Shown: positions 33,013 to 45,301, counted from the first letter of the stretch. The stretch: 64,000 bases of DNA from Gambelia wislizenii (GCA_030847615.1 JAUMIR010000005.1:212334645-212398644); one strand, 5' to 3'. Notes: generated by a model from the sequence alone, not told the origin. Numbers and translations are program-made.

Positions 33013-33952
33013 GTCACAAAGAATCATAGAATTGAAGAGTTGGAAGAGACCACACGGGCCATCCAGTCCAACCCCCAGCCACGCAGGAAATCATGATCAA
33101 AGCATCCCTGACAGATGGCCATCCAGCCTCTGTTTAAAGGCCTCCAAGGAAGGAGACCCCACCACGCTCCGAGGGAGTGTGTTCCACTGCCGAACAGCTC
33201 TTACTGTCAGAAAATTCCTCCTATTGTTGAGGTGGAATCTCTGTTTATGCAGCTTTAATCCATTGTTCCGTGTTCTAGTCTCTTGAGCAGCAGAAAACAA
33301 GCTTGCTCCATCCTCAATGTGACACCCCTTCAAATACAACAGGGTTATCATATCGCCCCTTAACTGTCTTTTTTCCAGGCTAAACATACCCAGATCCCTA
33401 AGTCTTTCCTCATAAGGCATGGTTTCCAGACCTTTCACCATTTTAGTCGCCCTCCTCTGGACATGTTCCAATTTTTCAATATCCTTTTTGAATTGTGGTG
33501 CCCAGAACTGGACACAGTATTCTAGGTGAGGCCTGACCAAGGCAGAATAGAGTGGCAATATTACTTTCCTTGATCTAGACACTATACTTCTATTGATGCA
33601 ACCCAAAATCGCATTGGCCTTTTTAGCTGCCACATCACACTGTCGACTCATGTTCAACTTGTGGTCTACTAGGACTCCTAGATCCCTTTCGCACGTAGTC
33701 TCATTCAGCCAGGTCTCCCCCATCCTGTATCTATGCATTTTGTTTTTCCGCCCTAAGTGCAGTACCTTACATTTCTCTGTATTGAATTTCATTTTGTTAG
33801 CTTTGGCCCAGCTCTCCAGTCTACCCAGGTCATTTTGAATTTTGATCCTATCCTCTAGGGTATTAGCTACTCCTCCTAATTTGGTGTCATCTGCAAATTT
33901 GGTAAGTATGCCCCTGATTCCGTCATCCAAGTCATAAATCCCACCCCTGAAA
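33013..33952 (-). mobile_element. CR1 LINE, 5'-truncated
   Basis: Contains the C-terminal part of the CR1 second protein and its short 3' end (the minus strand ends CCAACTCTTCAATTCTATGA). It starts in the RT domain just before the catalytic block, as expected for incomplete reverse transcription. Confidence 0.9.
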
Positions 33953-33963
33953 AAAAATGTCAC
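33097..33963 (-). CDS. CR1 reverse transcriptase C-terminal fragment, frame still open
   Basis: About 280 codons stay open up to the natural stop. Near the N-terminus DLDDGIRGILTKFADDTKLG carries the F-A-D-D catalytic motif of CR1 RT. WAKANKMKFNTEKCKVLHLG, CERDLGVLVDHKLNMS and [15 protein letters not shown] follow, which are CR1 thumb and downstream blocks, and the protein ends in the family-typical LDGHLSGML. The first few codons belong to flanking DNA at the truncation point. RT blocks 1-4 and the endonuclease are missing, so no activity is possible. The unbroken frame suggests a fairly recent insertion. Confidence 0.85.
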   Translation of the reverse strand: MTFFFRGGIYDLDDGIRGILTKFADDTKLGGVANTLEDRIKIQNDLGRLESWAKANKMKFNTEKCKVLHLGRKNKMHRYRMGETWLNETTCERDLGVLVDHKLNMSRQCDVAAKKANAILGCINRSIVSRSRKVILPLYSALVRPHLEYCVQFWAPQFKKDIEKLEHVQRRATKMVKGLETMPYEERLRDLGMFSLEKRQLRGDMITLLYLKGCHIEDGASLFSAAQETRTRNNGLKLHKQRFHLNNRRNFLTVRAVRQWNTLPRSVVGSPSLEAFKQRLDGHLSGML

Positions 33964-34186
33964 AAAATGCTAATTTTCAAGTTCTCTAGAACTTTCCTTC
34001 AGGATGGATGGTAAATAAAACAGGAAAGGGGGTGGGACTGAGCAAAATGCTGGATCCAAAGGTCTGCCATTTTTTGCACTAATTTCAGTACGGTTCTCAA
34101 ACCTGTAAAAGTTTATTAAAGGCCTGTCAGTAACTTCAGTACTGCATTTTTTTTCCCTTGCAGCTATGTAAACAACTGTAGATAGC

Positions 34187-34559
34187 ACACCCTCCAGCTA
34201 TCCTAACTTGGTAGTGACAATCCCAGTTAATTAACATTTGTCCCACTTTTTTAGCTACATTTAAGACATCCCAGTTTCTCTCTCTTTCTCCCACTGTCCA
34301 TGGCTGTCCTCAGCTTACATGAATTGATGCAAACTGAGTTCAATGTGCAGAAGAAATTTATATTCAATTAACTCAGCAGAGGGGAGAAAGGGGGAAGAAA
34401 GTTGCCCTTCCCAGCAGGCTCGGGCAAAAGCAAACTGCTGAAGCCTCTACTGGGTTGTGTGTACTTCCTTGTTAATAACTTTTGCCATCTTGACTACGCT
34501 CTGATGTTGCTTGGCCACATTTTTCCTGGTCTTCGTCTGTAAAATGTAGGAGGGTATGA
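34187..34559. mobile_element. Complete MITE with CACCCTCCA / GGAGGGTATG termini
   Basis: Same orientation as the 4101 copy, but with both ends present. Shared blocks include CTCAGCAGAGGGGAG and CGGGCAAAAGCAAACTGC. Confidence 0.7.
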
Positions 34560-35095
34560 GATAGTTTTCTGACACTAGTGTGTGTGATCAAGATCTAGCC
34601 CATGTTTTTTTATGTATTCCTACATTAGTCAGCATACTTCAACAGGGACTGTTGTGCTTCTAGGGTAAGCAACAGAAAAACAATGATCTGAAGCAGTTAA
34701 CATGAAGGCAAGGCCATTTCTCCCCACTTATTAGTAACAATTGTACCTGTAGAAGAAAAAAATCTACAAATTTATAGCAATTCCTCTTGCATTTCTTCTT
34801 CTGACACAGAGAAGAGGGAAGAGAAACCCAGGAAGAAAGAATTTCACACAGCAAAATTCATTGCAGACATAATAAACAGCTCAAGGCACTTGGAGAATTG
34901 GTGTGTGTGTGTGTGTGCACACCCACCCATTAAGTGCCTTATCTTTTGTTGGTGTAGCAGCAGTAAGGTGAACAGCATTAGTGAACAAGCATATTTTTGT
35001 GCTAAACAGCAGTTCTGAAAACAGCCAGGCTCTGTCCTCTGACCAAGAAGGTCCTGTCCAGGACATTCCATGGGAGGTCCACATAGTATGACCAG
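34560..35095. other. Non-coding interval with a short (GT)n
   Basis: GT repeat at 34899-34918. No gene seen. Confidence 0.5.
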
Positions 35096-36545
35096 GGGTC
35101 CATTCACACTACACAATTATAGTGCCTGTCCTATGCTCCAGTCAGCACGTGTCCCAGGAATCAGGTGGTTAGAATACAAGAGCTGTTGAGTAGATAGTTC
35201 AGACAAGATCAATCACGAGGTATCTAGCAGGATGACAGGAGGAGCAAGAGGGTGGTTGTCAGCCGGTCCAGGAGTCATTCAGCAAATCAGTAGTCCAGAT
35301 AAACAAAGGACTTGTCTACACTAAGGAAATGAACCAAACTTACTTGGAACCTCCAGGTGACACACACAGCAAATCTGCTTTATTAAATTGTTAATCCGGT
35401 TTAAAAGAAACCGCAGGAGGTTCTTTTGCTGCCTGGACAGCTGGATTAGGTTCAATTCGTCCTGATCCAGTTGTCCACATGCAAACATGGCACTATGTCC
35501 CTTATCCTGTGCTGAGCAGTGAGATTGATCCTCTTTGGAGTTGCTTCCACTGCCACTGCCTCCCTGTGAGAGTCTGGCCATCGCCATTGCTTCTGCTGAG
35601 GTCAGAACAGGGTGTCCATGAGATCAATGAGGAGTGGTAGAGCACCTCCCTCCTTGTTGACCACATGTCTGGGCACCATGTTCTGGCCTCAGCAGATGTG
35701 ACAGCAATATCAGGCTCTTGCAGGGAGCTGCTTGGCCAGTGAGGCAGTGGCACCGGGAACAAGGGGATGGGCCAGTGGAACCAATGTGATGCCAGCCCAG
35801 CTGCCCAGCTGGACTCTGACATAGATTCACTCCAGATAAGTGTGGCCACCATTGTGTTGAATCCAAGGCCAGTCCAGTGCATAATGGTCAACTGATTCGA
35901 GATCATGGCACCAGTGTAGCCCCAAACCAGCAAAAAATAAAACAAGAGTAATAAATCATAGCCAGTCCAAGGTCAAGAAAACATGAACATGAAAGAGTAC
36001 TGCTAGTTGTCAAGAAGGAGGGATGAAAGCAACAAAGCTGCCAGAGAGTGGCTGGGAGATTTATAGGCAGCTGTCTCTAAGACACCAGGTATCTAATCGG
36101 GTCAGAATCTCCTACTTAATAACTGCTAGGAATGATGCAATCTCTCTTTGTTTCTTCATTGCTCCATGAATGATGGCAATGGGTCTTCAGTGTCTGCAAC
36201 CTCCTGCTCGGGAGCAAGACTCCCCTCTGCCTCAACCCCCAGCTCCTTGGACTCAGAGAGGCCACCAACTTCAGGAGCTGCAGATTCCTGGCAATCTGCC
36301 TCTTCTTCTTCATTGGAATCTTTCAACTCCAGATGGTGAGTTTTGACAGTGCCATTATTCCAATCTAACTGCCATGGCTACATGTAAGGGAATCCTGAGG
36401 TGTATAGTTTGGTGAGGCACTAAAGCACTCAGGCTAAGAATCCTAAATGCCCCTCCCCAAACTGCAAATCCTGGGATTCTATAGGACAGAACCATGGCAG
36501 TAGAGTGGTATAGTAGCACTATACTTGTGTAGTGTGAATGTGCCC
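35096..36545. mobile_element. MITE split by an LTR insertion
   Basis: The left part (35096-35126, GGGTCCATTCACACTACACA and on) and right part (36349-36545, ending TGTGTAGTGTGAATGTGCCC) rejoin into one MITE with inverted ends and the shared core AACTGCAAATCCTGGGATTC. The break is filled by the LTR at 35127-36348. Confidence 0.75.
35127..36348 (-). mobile_element. Solo LTR with 5-bp target duplication
   Basis: The 1,222-base insert starts TGTC and ends GACA, the short inverted ends typical of LTRs. GTGCC flanks it on both sides (35122-35126 and 36349-36353). On the minus strand CCTATAAATCTCCC (near 36055-36068) resembles a TATA box and ATTTATTACTC / TTTTATTTTTTG runs lie downstream, so transcription probably reads leftward. 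Domain-free frames on both strands (up to 147 codons) are not taken as genes. A solo LTR arises by recombination between two LTRs. Whether it comes from an ERV or a Gypsy-type element is not decided. Confidence 0.75.
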
Positions 36546-36556
36546 AATATGTCTAG

Positions 36557-37147
36557 GGACTTTATCAGACGCAGCAAATACAGCATCATAAGAATGCCTA
36601 ATGATCACGAAAGGGCACATGTACCATACAACGTTGCCCTTTTGCGATCATACCTGGTTAAAAACTCATCCTATTATATTGATGGCTTAAGCTGTCAATT
36701 GATCCCCCATAGCTATTTGTTCCCGGCATTGCTGGTGTTTGAATCCGTGCGCCATTGAACTCATGTGAATGCAGCGTCAATGAGAGAACACTTCTGGGTG
36801 AGATTGTGACAGCCAGAGAGGGTATGCTCTTTTTATAACCACACACACACAGAGTAATTGGGACTTTTAAATTGTGTTTTTGTGCTTTCCTGAATTTTTT
36901 GTGTTTTTATTTGTTTGTTTTATTTTTACATTTCCCATGCGAGCATCTTCTCACAAGAATCCGGGAGATTTCAACCCCAGAAGTAAACTGAGCTCTGTTT
37001 GAGCTCCATTACTGCCAGGGAAGCCTCTTTAACACCAGTAAAGATACGGTAAGTGTGTTTGGGGGGAGATTCTTTTGCCAGCATAATAACACGACAATTT
37101 TTGCTGGCAAAAGAACTATTCTGGGGGGGGGGGGTCTGATAAAGTCC
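36557..37147. mobile_element. Complete 591-bp MITE, TAG target duplication
   Basis: Left end GGACTTTATCAGACGC; right end GTCTGATAAAGTCC is its inverse. TAG stands on both sides (36554-36556, 37148-37150). A plus-strand GGTAAGTG lies at 37048-37055. Three-base duplications and GG-starting ends suggest PIF/Harbinger. Confidence 0.8.
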
Positions 37148-37495
37148 TAGGGCTCCCAGATTTCAGTGCTTAGTCCTTGCCCCTCAGGGCAAGAGCATTG
37201 CCTTGAAAATTACTTATACTTACATATAAACTTTTGTGTTTATATATATGTATAGTGTGTTACTACTGCCACAGGCTGCTTTGGAGCAACTACTGTAGAC
37301 TGCTGTTCAAAGCAAAGCTTTGAAAACTTTCCTTGGTTGTGGAGGTGGGGGGGGGGACGATAACCCAAAGACTTTCTTTGGTTGGTTGTGCTTCCCTACC
37401 CACCCACCCACCCACCCACTCATTAGCTGCAGAGCTTGGAAAACTCAATATCCAACCAGGGAAATATTTTCTCATTCACTAGATTTGACGTTTAT
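37148..37495. other. Non-coding interval
   Basis: A (CCCA)n run lies at 37395-37419. Nothing else seen. Confidence 0.5.
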
Positions 37496-37717
37496 TACAC
37501 TCAGCCCTCTGTATCCATGGATTCTGCATCCATGCATTCAAGCATCCACAGCTTGGAAATGTTCTTTTTAAAAAAATCCAAAAAGCAAGCCTTGATTTTA
37601 CCAATTTATATAAGGGACACCACTTTATTTTGCCATTATATATAATGGGATTTGAGCATCCGTGGATTTTGGTATCCACAACGAGTCCTGGAACCAAACC
37701 CTAATGGGCCCACTGTA
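37496..37717. mobile_element. Mariner/Tigger-type MITE with TA target sites
   Basis: Begins TACACTCAGCCCTCTGTATC and ends GGGCCCACTGTA. Internal palindromic pairs such as ATCCATGGATTC and ATCCGTGGATTTTGGTATCC are typical of pogo/Tigger-derived MITEs. TA borders both ends. No transposase. A deleted relative is at 17635-17721. Confidence 0.75.
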
Positions 37718-38269
37718 GTTCAATGAGCCACTGTGATTGATGCTTAATAGCATCAAAACAGGGCACTTGTGGGTTTCAGTCTCTGGCCCTGAAATATTTT
37801 GGCCCTATCAATCCTACATATGTGGCATTTTAGAGAGGACAGCCTTCTGTTTGAAGGTCTGTGGGAGGACAGTGGTCATGTTTCAATACTTCTCAGTTTT
37901 TAGTATTCCAGAACTTTGGGGCATCAAATCCCCGCTTTCCCACAAGGCCAGCCATTATTATCAGAGTCTAGGATTCTGGGAGTTGAAGTTCACAACTGGA
38001 AGGCCAAATGCTGAGAACCAATGGTCTATTTAAAGGACTATCAAGTTAAGTCTGGCTTAAAGATACCTAAACCTAAAAAGGGGGAGCTGCAGTCTTCAAG
38101 TATCCCAGCAATAGTTAGCACTAGACAGCAAACTGAACAGGCAGATTATAGTCTTCCCTATTATAGTGGGATTTCTATGTAAGTTACAGCAATTCATTCC
38201 TAAATACAACTACACTATTCCGAAATCTCCATCTATACATATAAACTAGCAAATAATATGCAGATCTAT

Positions 38270-38317
<48 letters not shown>

Positions 38318-39128
38318 TGCGTGCACACGTGTGCGTGAAGCATTTTCTGTTTTTTGGCAACGTGTAAGTGGCCACCACTTACATTAACTGAGTGAGTTAG
38401 GATGGGGCAACGTGAAGCTGAAGGGAAAGAACAATTCTGTTTTATAAACACATTCTGAAAAGAGTCAGTCTAAAAATATCTTGGGGAGGGATAAATAATG
38501 AAGAGAGGCTTTTTTAATTTAAGGATTTGCACAGAGCAGGCAATGATAATCTTAAAAATAAAGTTTTATACTTTTCTAACAAGAGCTGCCTTTACTTCTG
38601 CCTTGGTCTTGCTGAAATGGGAACAGTCCTGCTTTGACTGGATATAATGATGTTTTTACTAAGGGCAAAGTTTAGTCAGACAGATAAGTGACACTTGGTT
38701 ACTCAGATGAAGCAATCAATTGTACATTCCAAATGAACAAATCTATAGACTTTGAACAAATCTTTCCTCTCTCAAATATGTACATTCTTCCACTCCTCTG
38801 TTGCAGATAAAGCTGAATCTATGTAGTTCACAGCTCAGGAAAGTTACTTTTTTAACCATTATTCCCAGAAACTCCAAGCTGGTATAACCACTTGCCATGC
38901 TGATTATATGTTAGAGGAACTATATATATTTTTAATCCCCCTAAATTCCGATTCTAATTAGTAGCTAATATTTGGATTGAGTCATCTGATTTTGGTTTTA
39001 TTCCTGGTTCTGCCATAGCCCAGGACATGAGAAGACTAGGTCATGTTTAGCATAGTTTTTCTGCATCGCTGTTATTGGAAACATCCATTTACATACTGTA
39101 TAGATCTATGGATTTGGGAAAAGAAAAC
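37718..39128. other. Non-coding interval with a microsatellite and MITE half
   Basis: (CT)n then (GT)n runs at 38272-38320. Half of the foldback MITE (GGAAAGTTACTTTTTTAACC) is near 38838. No gene seen. Confidence 0.5.
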
Positions 39129-39471
39129 ACAGGTTTCATATCCTTTATCCAAAATGCTTGACCAGAAGTGTTCTGCATTCCAGATTTTTTTGGATTTTGG
39201 AATACTTGCATATGCATAATGAGGTATCTTGGAGATGGGACCCAAGTCAAAACACGAAATTAATGTATGTTCCATATACACCTTATATACATAGCCTGAA
39301 AGTAATTTTATATACAACATTTCCAATAATTTTGTGCATGAAACAAAGTCTGTGTACACTGAACCATCAGAAAGCAAACGTGTCACTATCTCAGCCACCC
39401 ATGTAGATAATTTTGGATTTATTTATTTTTTTAATATTTTGGAATTCCAGATAAGGGATACTTAGCCTATA
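39129..39471. mobile_element. MER2-like Tc1/mariner (Tigger) element
   Basis: ACAGGTTTCATATCCTTTATCC-type left end and GATAAGGGATACTTAGCC right end are inverted. The interior (CATAATGAGGTATCTTGG, AGATGGGACCCAAGTC, GAACCATCAGAAAGCAAACG, TCACTATCTCAGCCACCC) closely resembles, from memory, the consensus of the mammalian Tigger-derived MER2. No transposase frame. A shorter reverse copy is at 53613-53898. Confidence 0.7.
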
Positions 39472-39598
39472 ATACATAAGCACTAAAACGGGTTTTGTCC
39501 ATCAGTTGCATTATCTATAGAAGCAGAATCGGGCCTGGCTTATTTTGTAGGGCAGCCAGATAGAAATGAGAGGACTCCCTCACTTTGAAAGGGAGGTT

Positions 39599-39782
39599 TG
39601 TTGTTGTGTGCCTTCAAATCATTTCCAATTTATGGTGACCTGAAAGCAAAGCTATCACAGGGCTTTCATGGTAATTATTTAAAGGGATTTGTTACTGCCT
39701 TCCTTGGAAGCGAGGGAATGTGACTTGCCCACAGTCACCATGTGGGTTTCCATGGCTGATTCAAAGTCTGGTCTCTCAGGGT
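39599..39782 (-). mobile_element. Sauria-type SINE, reverse, head incomplete
   Basis: TTGTTGTTGTGTGCCTTCAA (tail), ACTTGCCCACAGTCACCATG and GTGGGTTTCCATGGCTGA (body) are present in reverse. The tRNA head is largely lost. Confidence 0.7.
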
Positions 39783-39786
39783 CCTT

Positions 39787-40364
39787 AAAATCACAGAGTT
39801 GGAAGAGACCACAAGGGCCATCCAACCCAACCCTGTGCCATGCAGGAATAAACAATCAAAGCATTCTCGACAAATGGCTATCCAGCCTCTGTTTAAAAAC
39901 TTCCAAAGAAGGAGACTCCACCACACTCTGAGGCAGTACATTCCACTGCCGAACAGCTCTTACTGTCAGGAAATTCTTCCTAATGTTTAGATGAAATCTC
40001 TTTTCCTGTAGTTTGAGTCCATTGCTCTGTGCTCTAGTCTCTGGAGCGGCAGAAAACAAGCTTTCTCCATCCTCAGTATGACATCCCTTCAAATATTTAA
40101 ACATGGCTATCATGTCCCCTCTTAACTTTCTCTTCCCCAGGCTAAACATACCCAGATCCCTCATATGGCATAGTTTCCAGACCGTCCACCATTTTGGTTG
40201 CCCTCCTCTGGACATGTTCCAGCTGGTCAATAACTTTCTTGAATTGTGGTGCCCAGAACTGGACACAGTACTCCAGGTGAGGTCTAACCAAAACAGAATA
40301 GAGTGGCACTATTACTTCCCTTGATCTAGACACTATACTCCTATTGATGCAGCCTACTGCACCA
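39787..40364 (-). pseudogene. CR1 LINE 3' fragment with broken RT C-terminus
   Basis: The minus strand encodes [20 protein letters not shown], then [20 protein letters not shown] and RAVRQWNVLPQSVVESP, ending LDSHLSRML, aligned with the 33-kb and 62-kb CR1 copies. The C-terminal part is in frame, but a short deletion near 40150-40170 shifts the frame. More diverged than the 33097 copy. Confidence 0.85.
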
Positions 40365-41169
40365 TGTTGGGTCTCCCCAGTAACCCAACCTGGCTTACCT
40401 GAGAGGTAGGCATGAGTAGGGGTTTCAGCAGCTATAACTATGCCTCTTTATAGCTACTAAAGCTGCTTTCTTTTCCATCTGTTTGAATTACAGGGAGAGG
40501 GAGATTAAGGTTCTGCATAAAATACTCACTGGGCTTATCTGCATGTGTCCAACCCTCCCCCTATACTCACCCCATATTTGCGGCACAGTTGACACACTGT
40601 GTTTTCAATGGATGTGTATTTTCACTGTAAGATTCACAGTTTGCTCCGCATTTGAGGGGAAACCACAGATTTTTGGCCATATGATGGCTGAAGGTTGGAT
40701 TTGGAGCAAAGCTGGGGCAGGACTTCTGGTGGACAGGACTCCATTTTGGTGCTGTTTTTAATTTTTTTTAAAAAATGTGATTTGTGCATAAGAGCTGAAG
40801 TTCAACTACATCTGGAGGACCCCATCATTCTTATCCCTGGTTAGTCAGAATCTCCTTCAGACAGAGAACTCAGGTGGCAGTTCTGTTAAATATGCCTGTC
40901 CTCATAACCAGTGGCGGCTGGGAACCTCAATGTCAGTGGAGCAGTAAATCCACTCTGGTGTTACCTACCCTGACACCCCAGCCCCATATCTATATTAATA
41001 ATTGGCAGTAATTAATAATTGGGTCAATGTGTGGCCTTCCATGCAGTACGGCCATTAACTCTGGAAAATTTCAACAAATTGCAAATACTAGTGTTCTGAT
41101 GCAGTCAGGTACTTAAGGAGGAGCCACCTAAATTCTAAAGAAATGCTAATTCGCAAGGCAGCTGAAGGC
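40365..41169. other. Non-coding interval, nothing recognised
   Basis: A fragment resembling the palindromic MITE (ACTACATCTGGAGGACCCC) is near 40805. No gene seen. Confidence 0.5.
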
Positions 41170-41830
41170 ATGTGCACCCAGCTAATCCCATCAGCCAAGG
41201 CTGCGAAGCTCAACCTTGTAAACGACCCTCATTCCTTCACCTGTCCCTAAACAAACGAAGTTGCTTCCTCCCATCCAGTTGCAAAGTATCTGCACATTAA
41301 GATGCCATTAACATATCCAGAGTGCCTTTGTCTCTGAGCAACTCCGAGAAACATTGTCTTCTACTCTAAATCCCATACCCAGAAGGCAAATATTGACTAT
41401 ACAAACCCTTCCAAAACCCCACTCAAATGCACACAGTTCGCCCTTCTACCTACTCCACATCAAACTGTGTAACTGTTCCAGATCAGGACCCCACTCTGCT
41501 GGTTTTCTCCGTGACCTCATCTCTGCAGGACAGGTGTTGTTATCTCCCACAAACAACTCCCTTCTTTATGCCTCTATCTGAATACCTCCTACTTTATTCA
41601 TTAGTCTTGCATGAATGCTTGAATCTTGAATGCATGTGTGAATGTTGTTATTATTGTTTTTCCCAGATAAAGATTAATTTGTTGTACTATCTAGCTTAAT
41701 GTCTCCTCCCGATTAGCAGTATACAAAAGGTCACAAGCTCCGTTATCTGTTGCCCCCTCTTGCACAGCTAGGCCAAGTATATTAATTCCCCACATTAATG
41801 TTAATATTTTGAGGGTCTTCATGACCCCCA
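41170..41830 (+). mobile_element. LTR-like repeat, copy A
   Basis: Shares an ordered series of blocks with 48890-49470: GAGAAACATTGTCTTCTACT, ATATTGACTATACAAACC, AATGCACACAGTTCGCCC, TGCATGTGTGAATG, then an A-rich signal (AGATAAAGATTAATT) and GTCTCCTCCCGATTAGCAGT. The order of CA-rich upstream region, polyadenylation-like signal and short trailing part suggests U3-R-U5 of a retroviral-type LTR. Boundaries are approximate and TG/CA ends are not identified. Confidence 0.45.
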
Positions 41831-43519
41831 AGAGTAGAGGGTAACACTGGGTTTTAATCTGAACTTTAAATTATGCTAAACCCTCTCCCTCAAACAGGTT
41901 CTGCATCTTGCATGGCATCTTTAAAGTTTCAGCTAAAACCCCACTGGCAACAAAGCCACCAGCCACCATTGCTGATAAGCAAGGGAGAAAAAGAGAGGCT
42001 CCCTAGGGGGGCAAAGACTAGACAGACAATCTTGGCAGCAGTTGGAGGTGTTGCCTGCTTCCAGCTTGCTCATCATCCAAGGCTGGAGGTTTTACAGCAG
42101 GCTTTGAAGTGTAGGTGTGGGCACAACACTCAAACGACACCCAGAGTATGGACAGCTGAGAACTGCCCTTGGGTGCATGGAGTAGGGGAATAGGGTCCTC
42201 CTTTTCATCCATGCACCAGACCCCAGGCAGCATCATGCTGGTTGTAATTCATAAAGGTTACAGCAATAATGGTGGACAACTTATAGCTCTCTAGGTATTG
42301 TCAGACTACAGCTTCCATCGTCCCTCACCACTGTCTATATTAGCTAGAACTGCTGCAAATTGCAGTCCATCAGTTTATGGAAGGCTACAATCCCACACCC
42401 CAGGATGTAAAGCCAATATTGATGCCTGCCTCTTTATTAGTGCTGTGACTGAAGCTGACTATGAAAGGCTCCAAAAGGACAATGCCAAACTGGATTGAAT
42501 GAGCAAAAAAATGATAAATGAGATGCAAGGCAAGTGAAGCTGTAAACTGATGCAGATTGGGAGGGGTGGGGAAAATCCTAGTATCACATATATGCTGGCA
42601 GAGGATGAACTGGAGAGAGTTTTGAGTGGTAACAGCTCATTAAAAGGTCAATATGGCAGCAAGAAAAAGGCAAGTTCCATGCTATAGATTGTAAGGAAGG
42701 GGACTGAAAATAGATCAACCAGTATCATAACACCTTTATGTAATCTGCAAGGGAAACAGTGTACCATTCAGTTTGCATCATTTCAAAGTACATCATGCAG
42801 CTGGGAACAGAGTAGAAAAGGGAAAGCCATTCAAGTGCCTTCCCAACAAAGCCTACAATGTTTTTAGTTTGGAATAAAAGATGACCAGAGGGGATACTGC
42901 CGAGTTTTATAAAAAAATATAATAATGATGATGCCTGGTGTGGATTAAAGAAACAGAAATGTTCCCCCCTCTTTCATAATACCGGAGACCAAGGTCATCA
43001 AATGAAATTGACTGGCTATAGATATAAAAGAAAGTACTCCTTCATGTAACCGGTAATTAAAGTATGTACTTATCCTCTTCAGGATGTAGTGATGTGATCA
43101 TTGGCTTATAGGGCTTCAAAAGGACAGGATCATCAATGCTTATTAACCAAATACACCCTTTCCCAACCCAGTGCTCTCCAGTTGCTTTGGCCAACAGCCG
43201 GAAGGGCCCCAGGTTGGAGAAAGCAGTCTAAGTGAAAAAATTATGTTCAGAGTAGAGCTTGGAAAAGTTTGTTTGTTTTATTGATTCCCAGGATCTCCCA
43301 GCCAGCATGGGCATTTTAAGGTTCTGGGAATTGTAATCCAAAAAAACTGGTTCAGAGCACGAATGCCTCAGAATATCACTTGCTGGCGTACAGGGAAGCT
43401 GCCTGGTACTGAATGAAACCACTGTTCTACCTAGCCCAGCATTCTGACAGGCAGCAAAGATTCCACAAGATTTGGTGGTTTAAAAAAAAGCTCTACCTGA
43501 TATTTCTGATTCCTGCCAT
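41831..43519. other. Non-coding interval
   Basis: Degenerate palindromic-MITE fragments lie near 42270-42370 and 43165-43215, and half of the TTGGAAAAGTT foldback MITE at 43257-43345. No gene seen. Confidence 0.5.
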
Positions 43520-43600
43520 TCTCTGGTGGTCTCCTATCCGGGTACTAATCAGGCCCACCTATGATTACCTTCCCAAATCAGAGGAGACAGGGTGTCACGG
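43520..43600 (-). mobile_element. Diverged 5S-like SINE head
   Basis: GGTGGTCTCCTATCCGGGTA followed by CTAATCAGGCCCACC is the reverse of the 5S-like block found in the other 5S SINEs. The tail is not recognisable. Confidence 0.45.
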
Positions 43601-45301
43601 TGGTCAATATAACAGTATGGGTACCAACCTAATGGGCAAGAACTACTGCTTTCATGCTCTGCTTATGGGCTTTTTGGAAGAACTCCTAGCCGCTGTTAGA
43701 AAATGGATTATACAGTACTGAGATGGTCTAGAAGGCTCTTCCTAGTAGAGTAATATTAATATAGAAAGAGAGATTTGTTCAGTTAGGAAGGGATTAGCTG
43801 AAGCAATCTCCGATCTCCCTCTCCTCAGAGTATTTCACTCCTACTCCCATCAGGCACAATCACCATGGTCATTAGCTCTGATGGCTGGGAAAGATAGGAG
43901 TTGTAGTGCAACACATCTACAGGGCACCCAGCTTGAGGAAAATGGGACTAAATCTTCCAGTGAACCCGGTGACCAGAGGAAAAGGAAGATGATGACATAA
44001 CAACTACACTGATTACCTGGGTTGCATCATCTTCTGAAATTACATAGCACTACAAAACTCTTCCTCACCCTTTTTGATCTGGGAAGAGAGCCAAGGACTC
44101 TCCGCTCTACATTCCTTGTCTTGTTTGTTAATTTGTTTCTGTCCCATTTATTTCCATCTTAAGTAATATTTCACTGAATGTCATGGCGCCAGTTTTCCCT
44201 TCCCCAAAAAGAATTCAATGCTAATTTAGTTAAACACTCATAATGAATGACAGATTTCTGAAAGGACAAAGTAGCTAGTTATTTCCCACTGTGGCACATT
44301 TGGACACATCTTCATGGCTCCATGGCCAATGTTTAACACTTTTGTTCTACACCAGTCCACTCTTAGATATCACATTTACAAGGATTTATTGAAAACAGTG
44401 GTGGTGGTATTCTCTTGTGCCAAAGTAGTCTTAAACACTACATATTCTTAATGGTCAAGATCTTGTATGGCACAACATACATTAATAGTTCCACAGGAAG
44501 AATCATGCTACATCTCTCCACATATTACACCACCACCCTGGACTTACCATTTCACTGCTGCAGCCTCCAAACACCCCCATGGCTGCCATTCTATGACTGG
44601 TGGAGGGAGGGGCTCAGAGAAGCCTCAGTTATATCCCCATAGCCAGATGCAGACTAATGATACCATCACCTGAGATTCTGACTTTTCTCTGGAGAAAAAA
44701 GATTTCCTGTGAAGGTAATAGGTTTTCTGTGCAGAAAACAGTTTTTTTGCACACACAAACGTCCTGTTTTTCTTTGCAGAATAATTCCTCCATAATGTTA
44801 AATATAAGGAGAAAATTGCACAAAATTCTCAGTGGTCTATTATTCTTCCTGATGGGGTTTCTGTCAGGACTCCTGTTTTTTCAGCCTGGAGATGAATTGT
44901 TCTCAATATTCTTTCCATCCCTAATACAAACAGACACACCCCACACCATTTTACGTTCTTCAATCAGAAGATAATTGTAACCCCTTCATTATTTCAATCT
45001 CCACCTTCTTCACCTCTCAGAGCTGGTCCTGCTGTTAGACAGAGTAAGGCAACCCTCTCATACAATAAAACAGGAGATGTTGGCCATTCTTCCTGAGCCA
45101 TTATTATCTGTTGGAGGATGGAGCTGTTTTTACCACGTGGTCTGTCCTGCAGCTCCTAAGGTAGCCCCTAGCATTCGTGTACAACAGAGGCGACTGCCCT
45201 GTCAACCAGTCTGCAGTAAAATTAAACCATGACTCCAGCTCATTTTTGTACACTGAAGGGAGGAGGGTGTCACCTTGTCCTTTGCTTCTATCAGCAAAAT
45301 A
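43601..45301. other. Non-coding interval, nothing recognised
   Basis: The longest frame (44600-44974, 124 codons) has a hydrophobic patch but no recognisable family and no context for a gene. Confidence 0.5.

Noticed and set aside
35502..35945. A 147-codon minus-strand frame within the solo LTR as a viral gene
   Set aside because: No retroviral or Gypsy motif is visible, and it lies within the LTR boundaries.
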